Part shown: in pieces, positions 54,557-63,821 of the stretch
Position numbering within the stretch: position 1 is the first letter of the stretch
Layout: the number at the start of each line of letters is the position of its first letter
DNA from: Clostridium sp. BJN0013
Lineage (GTDB): Bacteria > Bacillota > Clostridia > Clostridiales > Clostridiaceae
Assembly: GCF_040939125.1 (NCBI RefSeq)
Contig: NZ_CP162495.1
Span: 1,302,001-1,366,000, forward strand
Direction: 5' to 3'
DNA length: 64,000 nucleotides
Program-made: the position numbers and the translations under genes
The notes under the pieces: model-generated
What the model was told of the DNA's origin: nothing
What the model saw: only the letters and a program-made list of their open reading frames with translations
Database searches by the model: none

Positions 54557-55552
54557 ATGAGCTGTTTACTTTCTGTAAGACATCTTCAAACAGCATTTAA
54601 ATCAAATAAAAAAGAAGTAATATCTGTTGAAGATGTAAGCTTCGATATAAAGTATGGGGAAACGGTAGGCATAGTCGGTGAATCCGGATGTGGTAAAAGT
54701 GTAACTTCTCTATCTATAATGAAGTTGCTGGGAAAGAAAGGTTATATACGTAAAGGTAAGATAAAATTTAACAATAAAGATATTGTAAAACTGGATGATA
54801 AAGAAATGAGAAATATTCGGGGGAACAAAATATCTATGATTTTCCAGGAACCAATGACATCATTGAACCCTCTTTTTACAATAGGAAATCAGATAATAGA
54901 GGTTATAAAATTACATCAGGATATAGATTACAAAGAAGCTGAAAAATATGCAATAAATATGTTAAATTTGGTAGGCATACCTAGAGCAAATAAGATAATT
55001 AATGATTATCCACATACTCTTTCAGGAGGAATGAGACAAAGAGTAATGATTGCTATGGCTCTTTGTTGCAAACCTGAGCTCTTAATTGCCGATGAACCTA
55101 CAACTGCATTGGATGTAACTATTCAGGCTCAAATTTTAGATTTGATTAAGAAACTCAGAAAAGAGATGGGAATGTCGGTCATGCTTATTACCCATGATTT
55201 AGGAATAGTAGCAGAAATGGCGGACAAGGTTATTGTAATGTATGCAGGACAGGTAGTTGAAGAAGCGGATGTGTTTACACTATTTGATCATCCCAAACAT
55301 CCATATACCTGTGCACTTATAAAATCAATTCCTCAAATAGATTCAGATGTAAATAAACGGCTTGAGACTATAAAAGGAATGGTTCCATCTACTTATCAAA
55401 ATATAATTGGATGCCGTTTTCATAATCGCTGTCCTTATGCATCCGAAAGGTGTATAAATGAAGCTCCAACCTTGAATTTTGTTAATGATAAACATAAAGT
55501 AAGATGTTTTTTAGTTGAAAGTATGGAGGAAGTAGGTAAGGAGGTAATATAA
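54557..55552 (+). CDS. oppD: Oligopeptide ABC transporter ATP-binding protein (OppD-like)
   Basis: The 331-residue ATPase has Walker [10 protein letters not shown] (about 39), signature LSGGMRQRV (about 152), Walker [13 protein letters not shown] and switch His in THDLG. The C-terminal Opp tail has the Cys-rich [15 protein letters not shown], which holds an iron-sulfur or metal site in this family. ATG 54557 is used since AAAGGAT leaves no room for the ATG at 54548. It pairs with the next ATPase 4 bp downstream. Confidence 0.92.
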   Translation: MSCLLSVRHLQTAFKSNKKEVISVEDVSFDIKYGETVGIVGESGCGKSVTSLSIMKLLGKKGYIRKGKIKFNNKDIVKLDDKEMRNIRGNKISMIFQEPMTSLNPLFTIGNQIIEVIKLHQDIDYKEAEKYAINMLNLVGIPRANKIINDYPHTLSGGMRQRVMIAMALCCKPELLIADEPTTALDVTIQAQILDLIKKLRKEMGMSVMLITHDLGIVAEMADKVIVMYAGQVVEEADVFTLFDHPKHPYTCALIKSIPQIDSDVNKRLETIKGMVPSTYQNIIGCRFHNRCPYASERCINEAPTLNFVNDKHKVRCFLVESMEEVGKEVI

Positions 55553-55555
55553 CAT

Positions 55556-56566
55556 ATGATTGTAGAAGCAGAAAAACAGATGAAAGTTTTACTTTCTCTT
55601 GAAAAATTGAAAACTTATTATCCCATAAAAAGGGGAATTCTATCCAAAACTGTGGGGTATATAAAGGCGGTTGATGGAGTAGATTTAAAAATTTATCTTG
55701 GAGAAACATTGGGATTAGTAGGAGAATCAGGATGCGGAAAATCCTCCATAGGTCGTACAATCTTAAGACTTGAAGAACCTACAGAAGGCAGTATATTTTT
55801 TAATAATGAAGATATAGCTGCATATTCTACTAAAAATATGACTAATATCCGTACTGATTTACAGATAATATTTCAAGATCCCTATTCTTCTTTAAATCCT
55901 AAAAAACGTATATATGATATATTGGCAGAACCTCTTAAAGTTCACAAAATTATACCTGAGAATAAAATATCAGGTGAAATTGACAAACTTTTGGATTGGG
56001 TAGAATTACCTAAGGGTTTCAAAAATAGATATCCTAATGAATTCTCAGGAGGTCAAAGACAGCGTGTTGGCATTGCAAGGGCACTTGCTTTAAGACCAAA
56101 ACTTATTGTTTGTGATGAACCTGTATCAGCGTTGGATGTATCCACACAGGCACAAGTATTAAATCTTTTAAAAGATCTACAAGAAAAATTAAATCTTACT
56201 TATCTTTTTATAGCTCATGGATTAGGAGCAGTAAAATATATAAGTAACAGAATTGCAGTTATGTATTTAGGTAAAATTGTTGAAATTGCAAGTACAGAAG
56301 AAATTTTTGCAAATCCAAAACATCCATATACTAAAGCACTTTTAAGTGCATATCCAGTACCTAATCCCCATATGCGTGATAAAAAGAGAATTATTCTGGA
56401 AGGTGATGTACCAAGTCCAGCAAATCCGCCCAAAGGTTGCAGATTCCACACCCGATGTAAATTTACTAAAGATATATGCAGTAAAAAAACTCCAGAGTTA
56501 AAACAGGTAAAAGATGCAGAAAAAGAAGAACATCTATCAGCTTGTTTTTTTCAGGATAGTTTTTAA
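55556..56566 (+). CDS. oppF: Oligopeptide ABC transporter ATP-binding protein (OppF-like)
   Basis: A 336-residue partner ATPase. Walker A is [14 protein letters not shown], signature FSGGQRQRVGIARAL, and Walker B LIVCDEPVSALD. In the switch the usual His is kept as AHGLGAVKYIS, with Gly where most members have Asp. The C-terminal Cys-rich segment is GCRFHTRCKFTKDIC. It ends 22 bp before the first permease gene. Confidence 0.92.
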   Translation: MIVEAEKQMKVLLSLEKLKTYYPIKRGILSKTVGYIKAVDGVDLKIYLGETLGLVGESGCGKSSIGRTILRLEEPTEGSIFFNNEDIAAYSTKNMTNIRTDLQIIFQDPYSSLNPKKRIYDILAEPLKVHKIIPENKISGEIDKLLDWVELPKGFKNRYPNEFSGGQRQRVGIARALALRPKLIVCDEPVSALDVSTQAQVLNLLKDLQEKLNLTYLFIAHGLGAVKYISNRIAVMYLGKIVEIASTEEIFANPKHPYTKALLSAYPVPNPHMRDKKRIILEGDVPSPANPPKGCRFHTRCKFTKDICSKKTPELKQVKDAEKEEHLSACFFQDSF

Positions 56567-56587
56567 TTAATAAGGAGGACATTTTAT

Positions 56588-57538
56588 ATGATTAATTATA
56601 TTGTTCGGAGAATATTAATAAGCATTCCAGTTTTAATTGGTGTAACTATAATAAGTTTTATAATTATTAATATGGCACCAGGCAGTCCACTGGATAAAAT
56701 GATTGATCCGCATCTTACTGCAGCTGATATTGCAGCTAGAAAAGCTGCACTTGGATTGAATGGACCTTTATATATAAGATATTTAGGTTGGCTTCAAAAT
56801 GTACTTCATGGCAATTTAGGATATTCATTGACTTCATTCCAGCCTGTATCACAAATAATAGGACAAAGAATATTTCCAACTTTTTTACTTATGTTTTCCG
56901 CACTTATAATTGGATTTGTGATTGCTATTCCACTTGGAATTTTAAGTGCTACCAAACAGTATTCAAAATTAGATTATATATCTTCGACAGGATCACTTAT
57001 TGGAATATCAGTTCCAACTTTTTTCTTAGGTCTTGTATTTATATATATCTTTGCTTTAAAGTTAAAATTATTGCCTTCTGGAGGAATGATAACTTTAGGT
57101 CAGGATAACGGGTTTTCAGATGTACTTAAACATTTAATACTGCCTGCTGTTGTCCTTGGGGTAAATGAAGCAGGAACACTTGTTAGATATGTACGTTCTA
57201 GTATGCTTGAAATACTGGATCAAGATTATTTGCGTACAGCAAGATCCAAAGGATTAAAAGAATCCATTGTTATAAATAAGCATGCTTTTAGAAACGCCGT
57301 ACTGCCTATTATAACTGTAACTGGATTGGAGATTGTTACACTACTTGGTGGTTCCGTAGTTACCGAGCAAGTATTTCAGTGGCCAGGAATAGGCCAGCTT
57401 ACTATATCTTCTGTAATGAGTCGTGATTATACCACTTTAATGGGCCTTATCTTATTTGGAACCGTAGTTGTCATGGTCGCTAATCTATTAATTGATATTA
57501 TATATTCTATTGTGGATCCACGTATTAGATATAACTAG
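56588..57538 (+). CDS. oppB: Oligopeptide ABC transporter permease (OppB/DppB-like)
   Basis: This is a 316-residue inner-membrane protein with six helices. It has the family N-terminus YIVRRILISIPVLIGVTIIS, the EAA-type coupling loop YLRTARSKGLKESIVINKHAF and GGSVVTEQVFQWPGIGQL near the end. GGAGGAC precedes ATG 56588. It forms the channel with the next gene product. Confidence 0.93.
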   Translation: MINYIVRRILISIPVLIGVTIISFIIINMAPGSPLDKMIDPHLTAADIAARKAALGLNGPLYIRYLGWLQNVLHGNLGYSLTSFQPVSQIIGQRIFPTFLLMFSALIIGFVIAIPLGILSATKQYSKLDYISSTGSLIGISVPTFFLGLVFIYIFALKLKLLPSGGMITLGQDNGFSDVLKHLILPAVVLGVNEAGTLVRYVRSSMLEILDQDYLRTARSKGLKESIVINKHAFRNAVLPIITVTGLEIVTLLGGSVVTEQVFQWPGIGQLTISSVMSRDYTTLMGLILFGTVVVMVANLLIDIIYSIVDPRIRYN

Positions 57539-57554
57539 GAGGGAAATCAATATT

Positions 57555-58472
57555 ATGAGCAAAATGGAAGTGGAATTGCGAAATAATTCAGGTTCAACTG
57601 CATTAGCTGTTGAAACAGATATAACTAGTGAAAATTATATATATTTAATTATGAAAAGATTTAAAAAGCATAAAATAGCTGTAGCTGGAGTTATATTTAT
57701 ATGTATATTAACGGTAATTGCAATATTTGCTCCACTTATAGCTCCTAAAAGTCCATATGCTGTAGAAAATTTGTTTGGGGCTGCACCGTCCTCTAGTCAT
57801 GTACTTGGAACAGATCAGGTTGGTAGGGATGTATTAAGTCGTCTTGTGTATGGTGTTCGTATTTCTTTGATTGTAGGTATTGGGACTATGATTTTAAGTG
57901 TAAGCATAGGTACGATACTTGGCCTTATATCAGGATATTTTGGAGGTAAAATTGACATGATTATTATGCGTATAACCGATATTTTTATGTCCTTTCCTCA
58001 AATGATGCTTATATTGATTATAGTAAGTATAGTTGGACCTGGCCTTAAAAATATTATATGGGTTTTAGGTCTTCTTGGATGGCCAGGTATAACACGTTTA
58101 GTTAGAGGAAATGTGCTTTCTATCAAGCAGATGGATTATATAAAATCAGCTGTAGTTCTGGGATTTAATACTCCAAGATTGTTATTTTCTCATGTACTTC
58201 CCAATACTATGGCACCTATTTTGGTAAATGCAACTTTTGGAATTGCCAGAGCTATTATATATGAAGCCTCACTTAGCTTTCTGGGTATGGGAGTACAACC
58301 TCCTACTGCAAGTTGGGGAAATATGCTTACAGATGCCCAGGCTCTTACTGTTTTGACAACCAAACCTTGGTTATGGTTTCCACCTGGAATTATGATTATA
58401 TTCACTGTATTGGCATTTAATTTTATTGGTGATGGTTTGAGAGATGCTTTTGATCCTAGAAATACAAGATAA
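57555..58472 (+). CDS. oppC: Oligopeptide ABC transporter permease (OppC/DppC-like)
   Basis: A 305-residue permease with a long N-terminal tail before TM1 (IAVAGVIFICILTVIAIFAP). It then has HVLGTDQVGRDVLSRLVYG, the coupling loop DYIKSAVVLGFNTPRLLFSH, and the terminal GDGLRDAFDPR, all typical of OppC/DppC. ATG 57555 is preceded by AGGAGGG. The longer frame from 57492 overlaps oppB and has no ribosome site. Confidence 0.93.
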   Translation: MSKMEVELRNNSGSTALAVETDITSENYIYLIMKRFKKHKIAVAGVIFICILTVIAIFAPLIAPKSPYAVENLFGAAPSSSHVLGTDQVGRDVLSRLVYGVRISLIVGIGTMILSVSIGTILGLISGYFGGKIDMIIMRITDIFMSFPQMMLILIIVSIVGPGLKNIIWVLGLLGWPGITRLVRGNVLSIKQMDYIKSAVVLGFNTPRLLFSHVLPNTMAPILVNATFGIARAIIYEASLSFLGMGVQPPTASWGNMLTDAQALTVLTTKPWLWFPPGIMIIFTVLAFNFIGDGLRDAFDPRNTR

Positions 58473-58559
58473 TTAAACTTTTATAAATGTGAAACTATAT
58501 ATAAATAAAAAATTTCAGTGAATAATTTATTTTATTAATAAATTGGAGTGATTGTAAAA

Positions 58560-59729
58560 ATGAATACTTTAAGAAAAGCTGAAGACATAAAGTCTTGGAT
58601 GATAGAACTTAGAAGAGATTTTCATATGTATCCTGAGCCGTCTTTTGAAGAAGTAAGAACGTCAAAAGTAATAGCTGAAGAACTTAAAAAAATGGACATA
58701 GAGGTTATTACCACAGGTAAAACAGGTGTTATTGGATTGCTAAAAGGAAAAAATCCGGGAAAGGCCATTGCACTTCGTGCAGATATTGATGGCCTGTCAG
58801 TTACAGAGGAAACAGGCCTTCCCTACAGTTCAAAAAATCCTGGATACATGCATGCTTGTGGACATGATACTCATATTACGGAACTTTTAGGAGCTGCAAA
58901 AATATTATCTGATTTAAAACATGAATTGTACGGCAGTGTAAAATTCATTTTCCAACCGGCAGAAGAACTTGGAACTGGCGCAGCATATATGATAGAACAT
59001 GGGGCTCTTGAGAATCCTAAAGTTGATATAATTGTAGGTATGCACACTTTTGGAATGATCGAGACTGGTAAAATAGTAGTTCAAAAAGGTCCTTTTATGG
59101 CATATGGAGATAAATGGAGTCTTACTGTAGAAGGAAAATCTTGTCACGGATCTTCCCCATGGCAGGGAATAGATGCAATGCCTTGTGCTGTGGCAATAAT
59201 GGAGGGATTTCAAACTATTGTGACTAGATTTAATGATGCAAGAAATCCTATAGTTGTTAATGTAGGAACTGTAAATGCCGGTGAACGGTTTAATGTGATT
59301 CCAGGAAAAGTTGAAATAACGGGCATGAATAGGTCATTATCAAGTTATTCTAGAGAAATGATGCCAAAGTGGATGAAGAAAATAATAGATGGCATATGTA
59401 GTGCATATGGTTGTACATACAATTTTAAGTATGAAGAGGGATTTAAGCCTATTATGAATGAAGATAGTTTTACTGAATTTATAAGAAAATCAATATCTAA
59501 AGTAATAGGAGAAGAAAATATAATTCAAATAGGAAAAATTATGGGTTCTGAAGATTTTTCCTCTTATCAGGAAAAAGTACCAGGTACCTTTTTAATACTT
59601 GGCGGCGGAAACAAAGAAAAAGGTTATATGTATTCTCAACATTCCAATCGATTTACCATCGATGAAGACTGCCTTCCTATAGGAGCTGCAGCTTACGTTC
59701 AGGCAGCTTTAGATTTTTTAAAAGCTTAA
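58560..59729 (+). CDS. M20-family amidohydrolase 1 (N-acyl amino acid hydrolase-like)
   Basis: The 389-residue enzyme is of the M20D/HipO type. Metal-site motifs are HACGHDTHITELLGAAKIL (about 96-114), PAEELGTGAAYMIEHG (about 134), VGMHTFG (about 157) and IMGSEDFSSY (about 325). The dimerisation insert includes CHGSSPWQGIDAMPCAV. Such enzymes cleave N-acyl or indole-acetyl amino acids or small peptides. The start MNTL at 58560 matches that of the second copy. It directly follows the opp genes. Confidence 0.92.
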   Translation: MNTLRKAEDIKSWMIELRRDFHMYPEPSFEEVRTSKVIAEELKKMDIEVITTGKTGVIGLLKGKNPGKAIALRADIDGLSVTEETGLPYSSKNPGYMHACGHDTHITELLGAAKILSDLKHELYGSVKFIFQPAEELGTGAAYMIEHGALENPKVDIIVGMHTFGMIETGKIVVQKGPFMAYGDKWSLTVEGKSCHGSSPWQGIDAMPCAVAIMEGFQTIVTRFNDARNPIVVNVGTVNAGERFNVIPGKVEITGMNRSLSSYSREMMPKWMKKIIDGICSAYGCTYNFKYEEGFKPIMNEDSFTEFIRKSISKVIGEENIIQIGKIMGSEDFSSYQEKVPGTFLILGGGNKEKGYMYSQHSNRFTIDEDCLPIGAAAYVQAALDFLKA

Positions 59730-59754
59730 TTTTGAAATTGGAGGTAATAAGAAA

Positions 59755-60927
59755 ATGAATACTTTAGATGAAGCTAGGAAACTGAAGTCATGGATGGTAC
59801 AACTTAGAAGAGATTTTCATATGTATCCCGAGCCATCTTTTGAAGAAGTGAGAACGTCAAAAATAATATCTGAAGAGCTTAAAAACATGGATATAGATGT
59901 TTCTACTACAGGTAAAACAGGCGTTATTGGATTACTAAGAGGAAAAAAGCGGGGAAAAGTCATTGCACTTCGTGCAGATATTGATGGATTGTCAGTTACA
60001 GAGAAAACAGGCCTTTCATATAGTTCAAAAAATCAAGGGTACATGCATGCTTGTGGACATGATACTCATATTACGGAACTTTTAGGTGCTGCAAAGATAT
60101 TATCGCATTTAAAAAATGAATTGTGCGGCAGTGTAAAGTTTATTTTCCAACCTGCGGAAGAACTTGGAGCTGGTGCAGCATATATGATAGAACATGGAGT
60201 CCTTGAGAATCCTAAAGTTGATATGATTGTAGGAATGCATACTTTTGGATTAATCGAAACAGGTCAGGTAGTAGTTCAGGAAGGATTTCTTATGGCTTCT
60301 ATAGATACCTGGCATCTTACTATAAAAGGAAAATCATGTCATGGATCTTCTCCATGGCAGGGAGTAGACACAATTCCCTGTGCATTAGCAGTAATGAAAG
60401 GATTTGAAACTATTGTGACTAGATTTAATGACGCAAGAAACCCTATAGTTATTAATATAGGTACTGTAAATACAGGTGAAAGATTTAACATAGTTCCTGG
60501 AAAAGTTGAAATGACCGGGGCAAATAGGGCATTTTCACAATATTCTAGAGAAATGATGCCTAAATGGATGAAGAAAATAATATATAGTGTATGTGATACA
60601 TATGGCTGTAAAGCTGAATTTGCATATGAAATGGGATGTAGTCCTACGGTTAATGAAATTGAATCAACTGGATTTGTAAAGAAATCAGTAGCCAGAGCTA
60701 TAGGAGAAAAAAATATAATTCATCAGATATCACCCATTATGGGCTCTGAAGATTTTTCCTCTTATCTGGAAAAAGTACCAGGTGCTTTTTTGATACTTGG
60801 CGGCGGAAATAGGAAAAAAGGTTATATGTATTCACAGCATTCTAATTACTTTACAATTGATGAAGATTGTCTTTCGGTAGGGGCCTCAGTGTACGCTCAG
60901 ATAGCTTGTGATTTCTTAAAAAATTAA
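59755..60927 (+). CDS. M20-family amidohydrolase 2 (paralogue of 1)
   Basis: A 390-residue tandem duplicate of the preceding gene, 25 bp away; most residues are the same along the whole length (for example RRDFHMYPEPSFEEVRTSK in both). Metal ligands are kept: HACGHDTHITELL, PAEELGAGAAYM, VGMHTFG and IMGSEDFSSY. Differences cluster in the central lid region (ASIDTWHLTIKGKS against AYGDKWSLTVEGKS), suggesting a shifted substrate range. TTGGAGGTAA precedes ATG 59755. It is the last gene of the operon. Confidence 0.92.
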   Translation: MNTLDEARKLKSWMVQLRRDFHMYPEPSFEEVRTSKIISEELKNMDIDVSTTGKTGVIGLLRGKKRGKVIALRADIDGLSVTEKTGLSYSSKNQGYMHACGHDTHITELLGAAKILSHLKNELCGSVKFIFQPAEELGAGAAYMIEHGVLENPKVDMIVGMHTFGLIETGQVVVQEGFLMASIDTWHLTIKGKSCHGSSPWQGVDTIPCALAVMKGFETIVTRFNDARNPIVINIGTVNTGERFNIVPGKVEMTGANRAFSQYSREMMPKWMKKIIYSVCDTYGCKAEFAYEMGCSPTVNEIESTGFVKKSVARAIGEKNIIHQISPIMGSEDFSSYLEKVPGAFLILGGGNRKKGYMYSQHSNYFTIDEDCLSVGASVYAQIACDFLKN

Positions 60928-60993
60928 TATTTAAAATTAAAAAGATAATAAAAAAATTATTAACCAATATAGTTTTGGTAATAAATTTTTCGT

Positions 60994-61062
60994 GAAATTC
61001 CCATCTTTGTTTTATTTTATATTTTACTTACTATAAATAAAACATTTCCATGGGATTTTTTG
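60994..61062 (+). terminator. Terminator of the opp-amidohydrolase operon
   Basis: A long imperfect hairpin (AAATTCCCAT ... ATGGGATTTTTT, inner arms TGTTTTATTT and AAATAAAACA) ends in TTTTTT. Confidence 0.65.
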
Positions 61063-61164
61063 TGTTTTCAGTCGAAATTATCTTTACAAATTCAGGTTAT
61101 TATCATAGTAAAATTTTTATTGAACTTTAATATATTGCTTTTATTTCGAAAATTTAAATATTAT

Positions 61165-61184
61165 ACACTTTAAATTTAAAGTGT
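61165..61184. promoter_or_regulatory. 20-bp perfect palindrome upstream of clpS
   Basis: ACACTTTAAATTTAAAGTGT, about 55-75 bp before the clpS start, within the likely promoter region. It does not match the CtsR tandem heptamer or CIRCE. A dimeric regulator is a reasonable guess. Confidence 0.5.
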
Positions 61185-61238
61185 GTTAAAATGATTCTAA
61201 GTACAGTATATTTTTAAAAGCTTATGGGGTTGTTGAAA

Positions 61239-61538
61239 ATGCCACAAAAAACTATTTTAAAACAAGATTCAAAGGTTGATGTTAAAAGACCACCTATGTA
61301 TAAAGTTATTATATATAATGATGATTATACTACTATGCAATTTGTAGTAGATGTTTTAATAAAAATATTTAAAAAGAGTGCTGTAGAAGCTACGCAAATA
61401 ATGTATGATGTTCATAGGAAAGGTATAGGCATAGCTGGCATATATGTTTATGATATAGCTGCTACTAAAACAGCGCAGGCTATCAGTATGGCAAGAAATA
61501 GTGGATTTCCACTAAAATTTAGTATGGAAGAGGAATAG
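61239..61538 (+). CDS. clpS: ATP-dependent Clp protease adaptor ClpS
   Basis: This adaptor hands N-degron substrates to ClpA. The 99-residue protein has the core YKVIIYNDDYTTMQFVVDVL (with the N-degron-binding NDDYT motif), the VHRKGIGIAGIYVYDIAATK helix-strand and the conserved end GFPLKFSMEEE. ATG 61239 is preferred, with GGGG at 61226-61229; an in-frame ATG at 61224 lies over that site. clpA follows 5 bp after the stop, making an adaptor-unfoldase operon. Confidence 0.93.
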   Translation: MPQKTILKQDSKVDVKRPPMYKVIIYNDDYTTMQFVVDVLIKIFKKSAVEATQIMYDVHRKGIGIAGIYVYDIAATKTAQAISMARNSGFPLKFSMEEE

Positions 61539-61543
61539 TTATT

Positions 61544-63784
61544 ATGAAATTAGATAAAATAGTGAATGAAATTATAACTGCAGCTTATAATGAAGCAAGG
61601 TATTGTAAACATGAATACTTTACTCCTGAACATGTATTGTATGCTGCGTTATTTTTTCCAGAGGGAATAGATATAATAGAAAGTTGTGGAGGTAATGTTA
61701 AAAATATAAAAAGAGATTTATTACAGTATTTCAATGACAATATAGAAATTACAGAGAAAAAAGAACCCCTTGAGACTATAGGTCTTCAAAATATATTGAC
61801 TTCTGCAGGAGAACATGTTCTGGCTGCTGAAAAAGAGGTAATAAAATTGGGGGATATTTTTATATCCATATATGATGAAGAACAGAGTTTTGCCAGTTTT
61901 TTTCTCAGGAAACAGGGTATAAGGAGAATTGACATATTGAATTATATAACCCATGGAATTTCAGCAACTATGTTTGATTATAACATTGAAGAGGATTCCA
62001 AATACTTAATAGATGAAGAAGATACACAAAGTGTTTTAAATATAGGAGATTTTGCAGTAGATCTTACGGAAAAAGCTAAAATGGGAGGTATAGATCCTTT
62101 AATAGGGAGGGAAGATATAATTCGTAGAACTATACAAGTACTATCAAGGAGAAATAAAAATAATCCTATTCATGTTGGAGATCCAGGGGTGGGTAAAACT
62201 GCCATTACGGAAGGTCTGGCAAAATTAATTGTAGAAAATAAAGTGCCTAATCTATTAAAAGATAGTAAGATATACTCTCTAGATATGGGGTCCATTTTAG
62301 CAGGAACTAAATATAGGGGAGATTTTGAAGATAGAATAAAAAATACACTTAAAAAAATTCAAAAGGAAGATAAACCTATTGTATATATAGATGAGATTCA
62401 TACTATAATAGGGGCAGGTTCCGTGTCTGGAGGATCTTTAGATGCAGCAAATATTTTGAAACCTTTTTTGACCAGTGGAAAGATTAAGTTTATAGGTTCA
62501 ACTACCTATGATGAGTATAAAAAAATATTTGAAAAAGACAGGGCACTGGCTAGGAGATTTCAAAGAATAGAAATACCAGAACCCACAGTAGAGGATACTT
62601 ATAATATACTTTTAGGTATAAAAGATCAATATGAAAAATTTCATAATGTAACTTATAAAGAAGAAGCTTTAAAGGCAGCGGTGGACTTATCTGTAAAATA
62701 TATAAATGATAGATTCCTTCCAGACAAGGCTATTGACGTAATAGATGAGACAGGAGCTTATGTAAGACTCCATAGCAGTGACGATAATAAAATAGTTATT
62801 GAAAAGGCGCATATAGAAAAAACTATCGCTGCCATGGCTAAAATACCAGAGCAAACATTATCTCAAGATGAAACCAAGGTGTTAAAAAATTTAGATAAGG
62901 TTCTTAAGGAAAAAGTGTTTGGTCAGGAAGAAGCTATAGATTCTCTGGTAAGGGCTATAAAAAGATCCAGAGCGGGTTTTAATGAAGATAATAAAACTGT
63001 GGCAAGTCTTTTATTTGTAGGCCCTACAGGGGTGGGAAAGACAGAGATAAGTAAACAACTGGCAAAGGCCTTAAATATTCCTTTTATTAGATTTGATATG
63101 AGTGAATATCAGGAAAAGCACACAGTAGCTAGGCTTATAGGCTCTCCGCCGGGATATGTAGGTTATGAAGAAGGAGGACTTTTGACAGATGTTGTAAGAA
63201 AAACTCCTTATTGCGTGTTACTTTTGGATGAAATAGAAAAGGCTCATCCAGATGTATTGAATATACTGCTTCAGATTATGGATTATGCAACTCTTACAGA
63301 TAATGCAGGAAAGAAAACTGATTTTAAAAACACAACAATCATAATGACTTCAAATGCCGGTGCCAGATCAGTGGGAAAAGTGCTTATGGGATTTGGGGAT
63401 AGAATTGTAAAAAAAGATGCTATCAGTGAAGAGGTAAATAGGATATTTTCCCCGGAATTTAGAAATAGATTGGATGATATAATATATTTTAATTCAATGA
63501 ATGATAAGATGGCATATTTAGTTGCAAAAAAAGTTGTGGGCCAGTTTGAAAAACAGCTTTTATCTAAAAATATAAAAATAAATGTAACAGATGAATGCTA
63601 TAGATGGTTGTCTAAAAAAGGTGTATCACTGGAGTATGGAGCCAGAGAAATAATTAGAATAGTTCAGCAGGATATAAAACCTTATTTTGTAGATAAAGTA
63701 CTTTTTAATGAGAATATTGAAAATACAATTAGTATTATAGATGTAGAAAATGATAGTATAAAAATCAAAAGTGAGGAACAATAG
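61544..63784 (+). CDS. clpA: ATP-dependent Clp protease ATP-binding subunit ClpA
   Basis: A 746-residue double AAA+ unfoldase without the middle coiled coil of ClpB/ClpC. The N-terminal Clp_N domain (1-145) is where ClpS docks. The first AAA+ has Walker A GDPGVGKTAI (about 208) and Walker B VYIDEIH. The second has GPTGVGKTEISKQLA (about 492) and VLLLDEIEKAHPD, with sensor-like FSPEFRNRLDDI. The segment VLMGFGDRI lies where ClpA carries its ClpP-docking IGL loop. ClpP itself is not in the window. Confidence 0.95.
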   Translation: MKLDKIVNEIITAAYNEARYCKHEYFTPEHVLYAALFFPEGIDIIESCGGNVKNIKRDLLQYFNDNIEITEKKEPLETIGLQNILTSAGEHVLAAEKEVIKLGDIFISIYDEEQSFASFFLRKQGIRRIDILNYITHGISATMFDYNIEEDSKYLIDEEDTQSVLNIGDFAVDLTEKAKMGGIDPLIGREDIIRRTIQVLSRRNKNNPIHVGDPGVGKTAITEGLAKLIVENKVPNLLKDSKIYSLDMGSILAGTKYRGDFEDRIKNTLKKIQKEDKPIVYIDEIHTIIGAGSVSGGSLDAANILKPFLTSGKIKFIGSTTYDEYKKIFEKDRALARRFQRIEIPEPTVEDTYNILLGIKDQYEKFHNVTYKEEALKAAVDLSVKYINDRFLPDKAIDVIDETGAYVRLHSSDDNKIVIEKAHIEKTIAAMAKIPEQTLSQDETKVLKNLDKVLKEKVFGQEEAIDSLVRAIKRSRAGFNEDNKTVASLLFVGPTGVGKTEISKQLAKALNIPFIRFDMSEYQEKHTVARLIGSPPGYVGYEEGGLLTDVVRKTPYCVLLLDEIEKAHPDVLNILLQIMDYATLTDNAGKKTDFKNTTIIMTSNAGARSVGKVLMGFGDRIVKKDAISEEVNRIFSPEFRNRLDDIIYFNSMNDKMAYLVAKKVVGQFEKQLLSKNIKINVTDECYRWLSKKGVSLEYGAREIIRIVQQDIKPYFVDKVLFNENIENTISIIDVENDSIKIKSEEQ

Positions 63785-63821
63785 CTTATAAGATGACTTA
63801 TATTGAGAGGGATGAGTTAAA

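Noticed and set aside
60928-61238. CtsR heptamer repeats before clpS-clpA
   Set aside because: No GGTCAAA-type tandem repeats were found, only the 61165-61184 palindrome.
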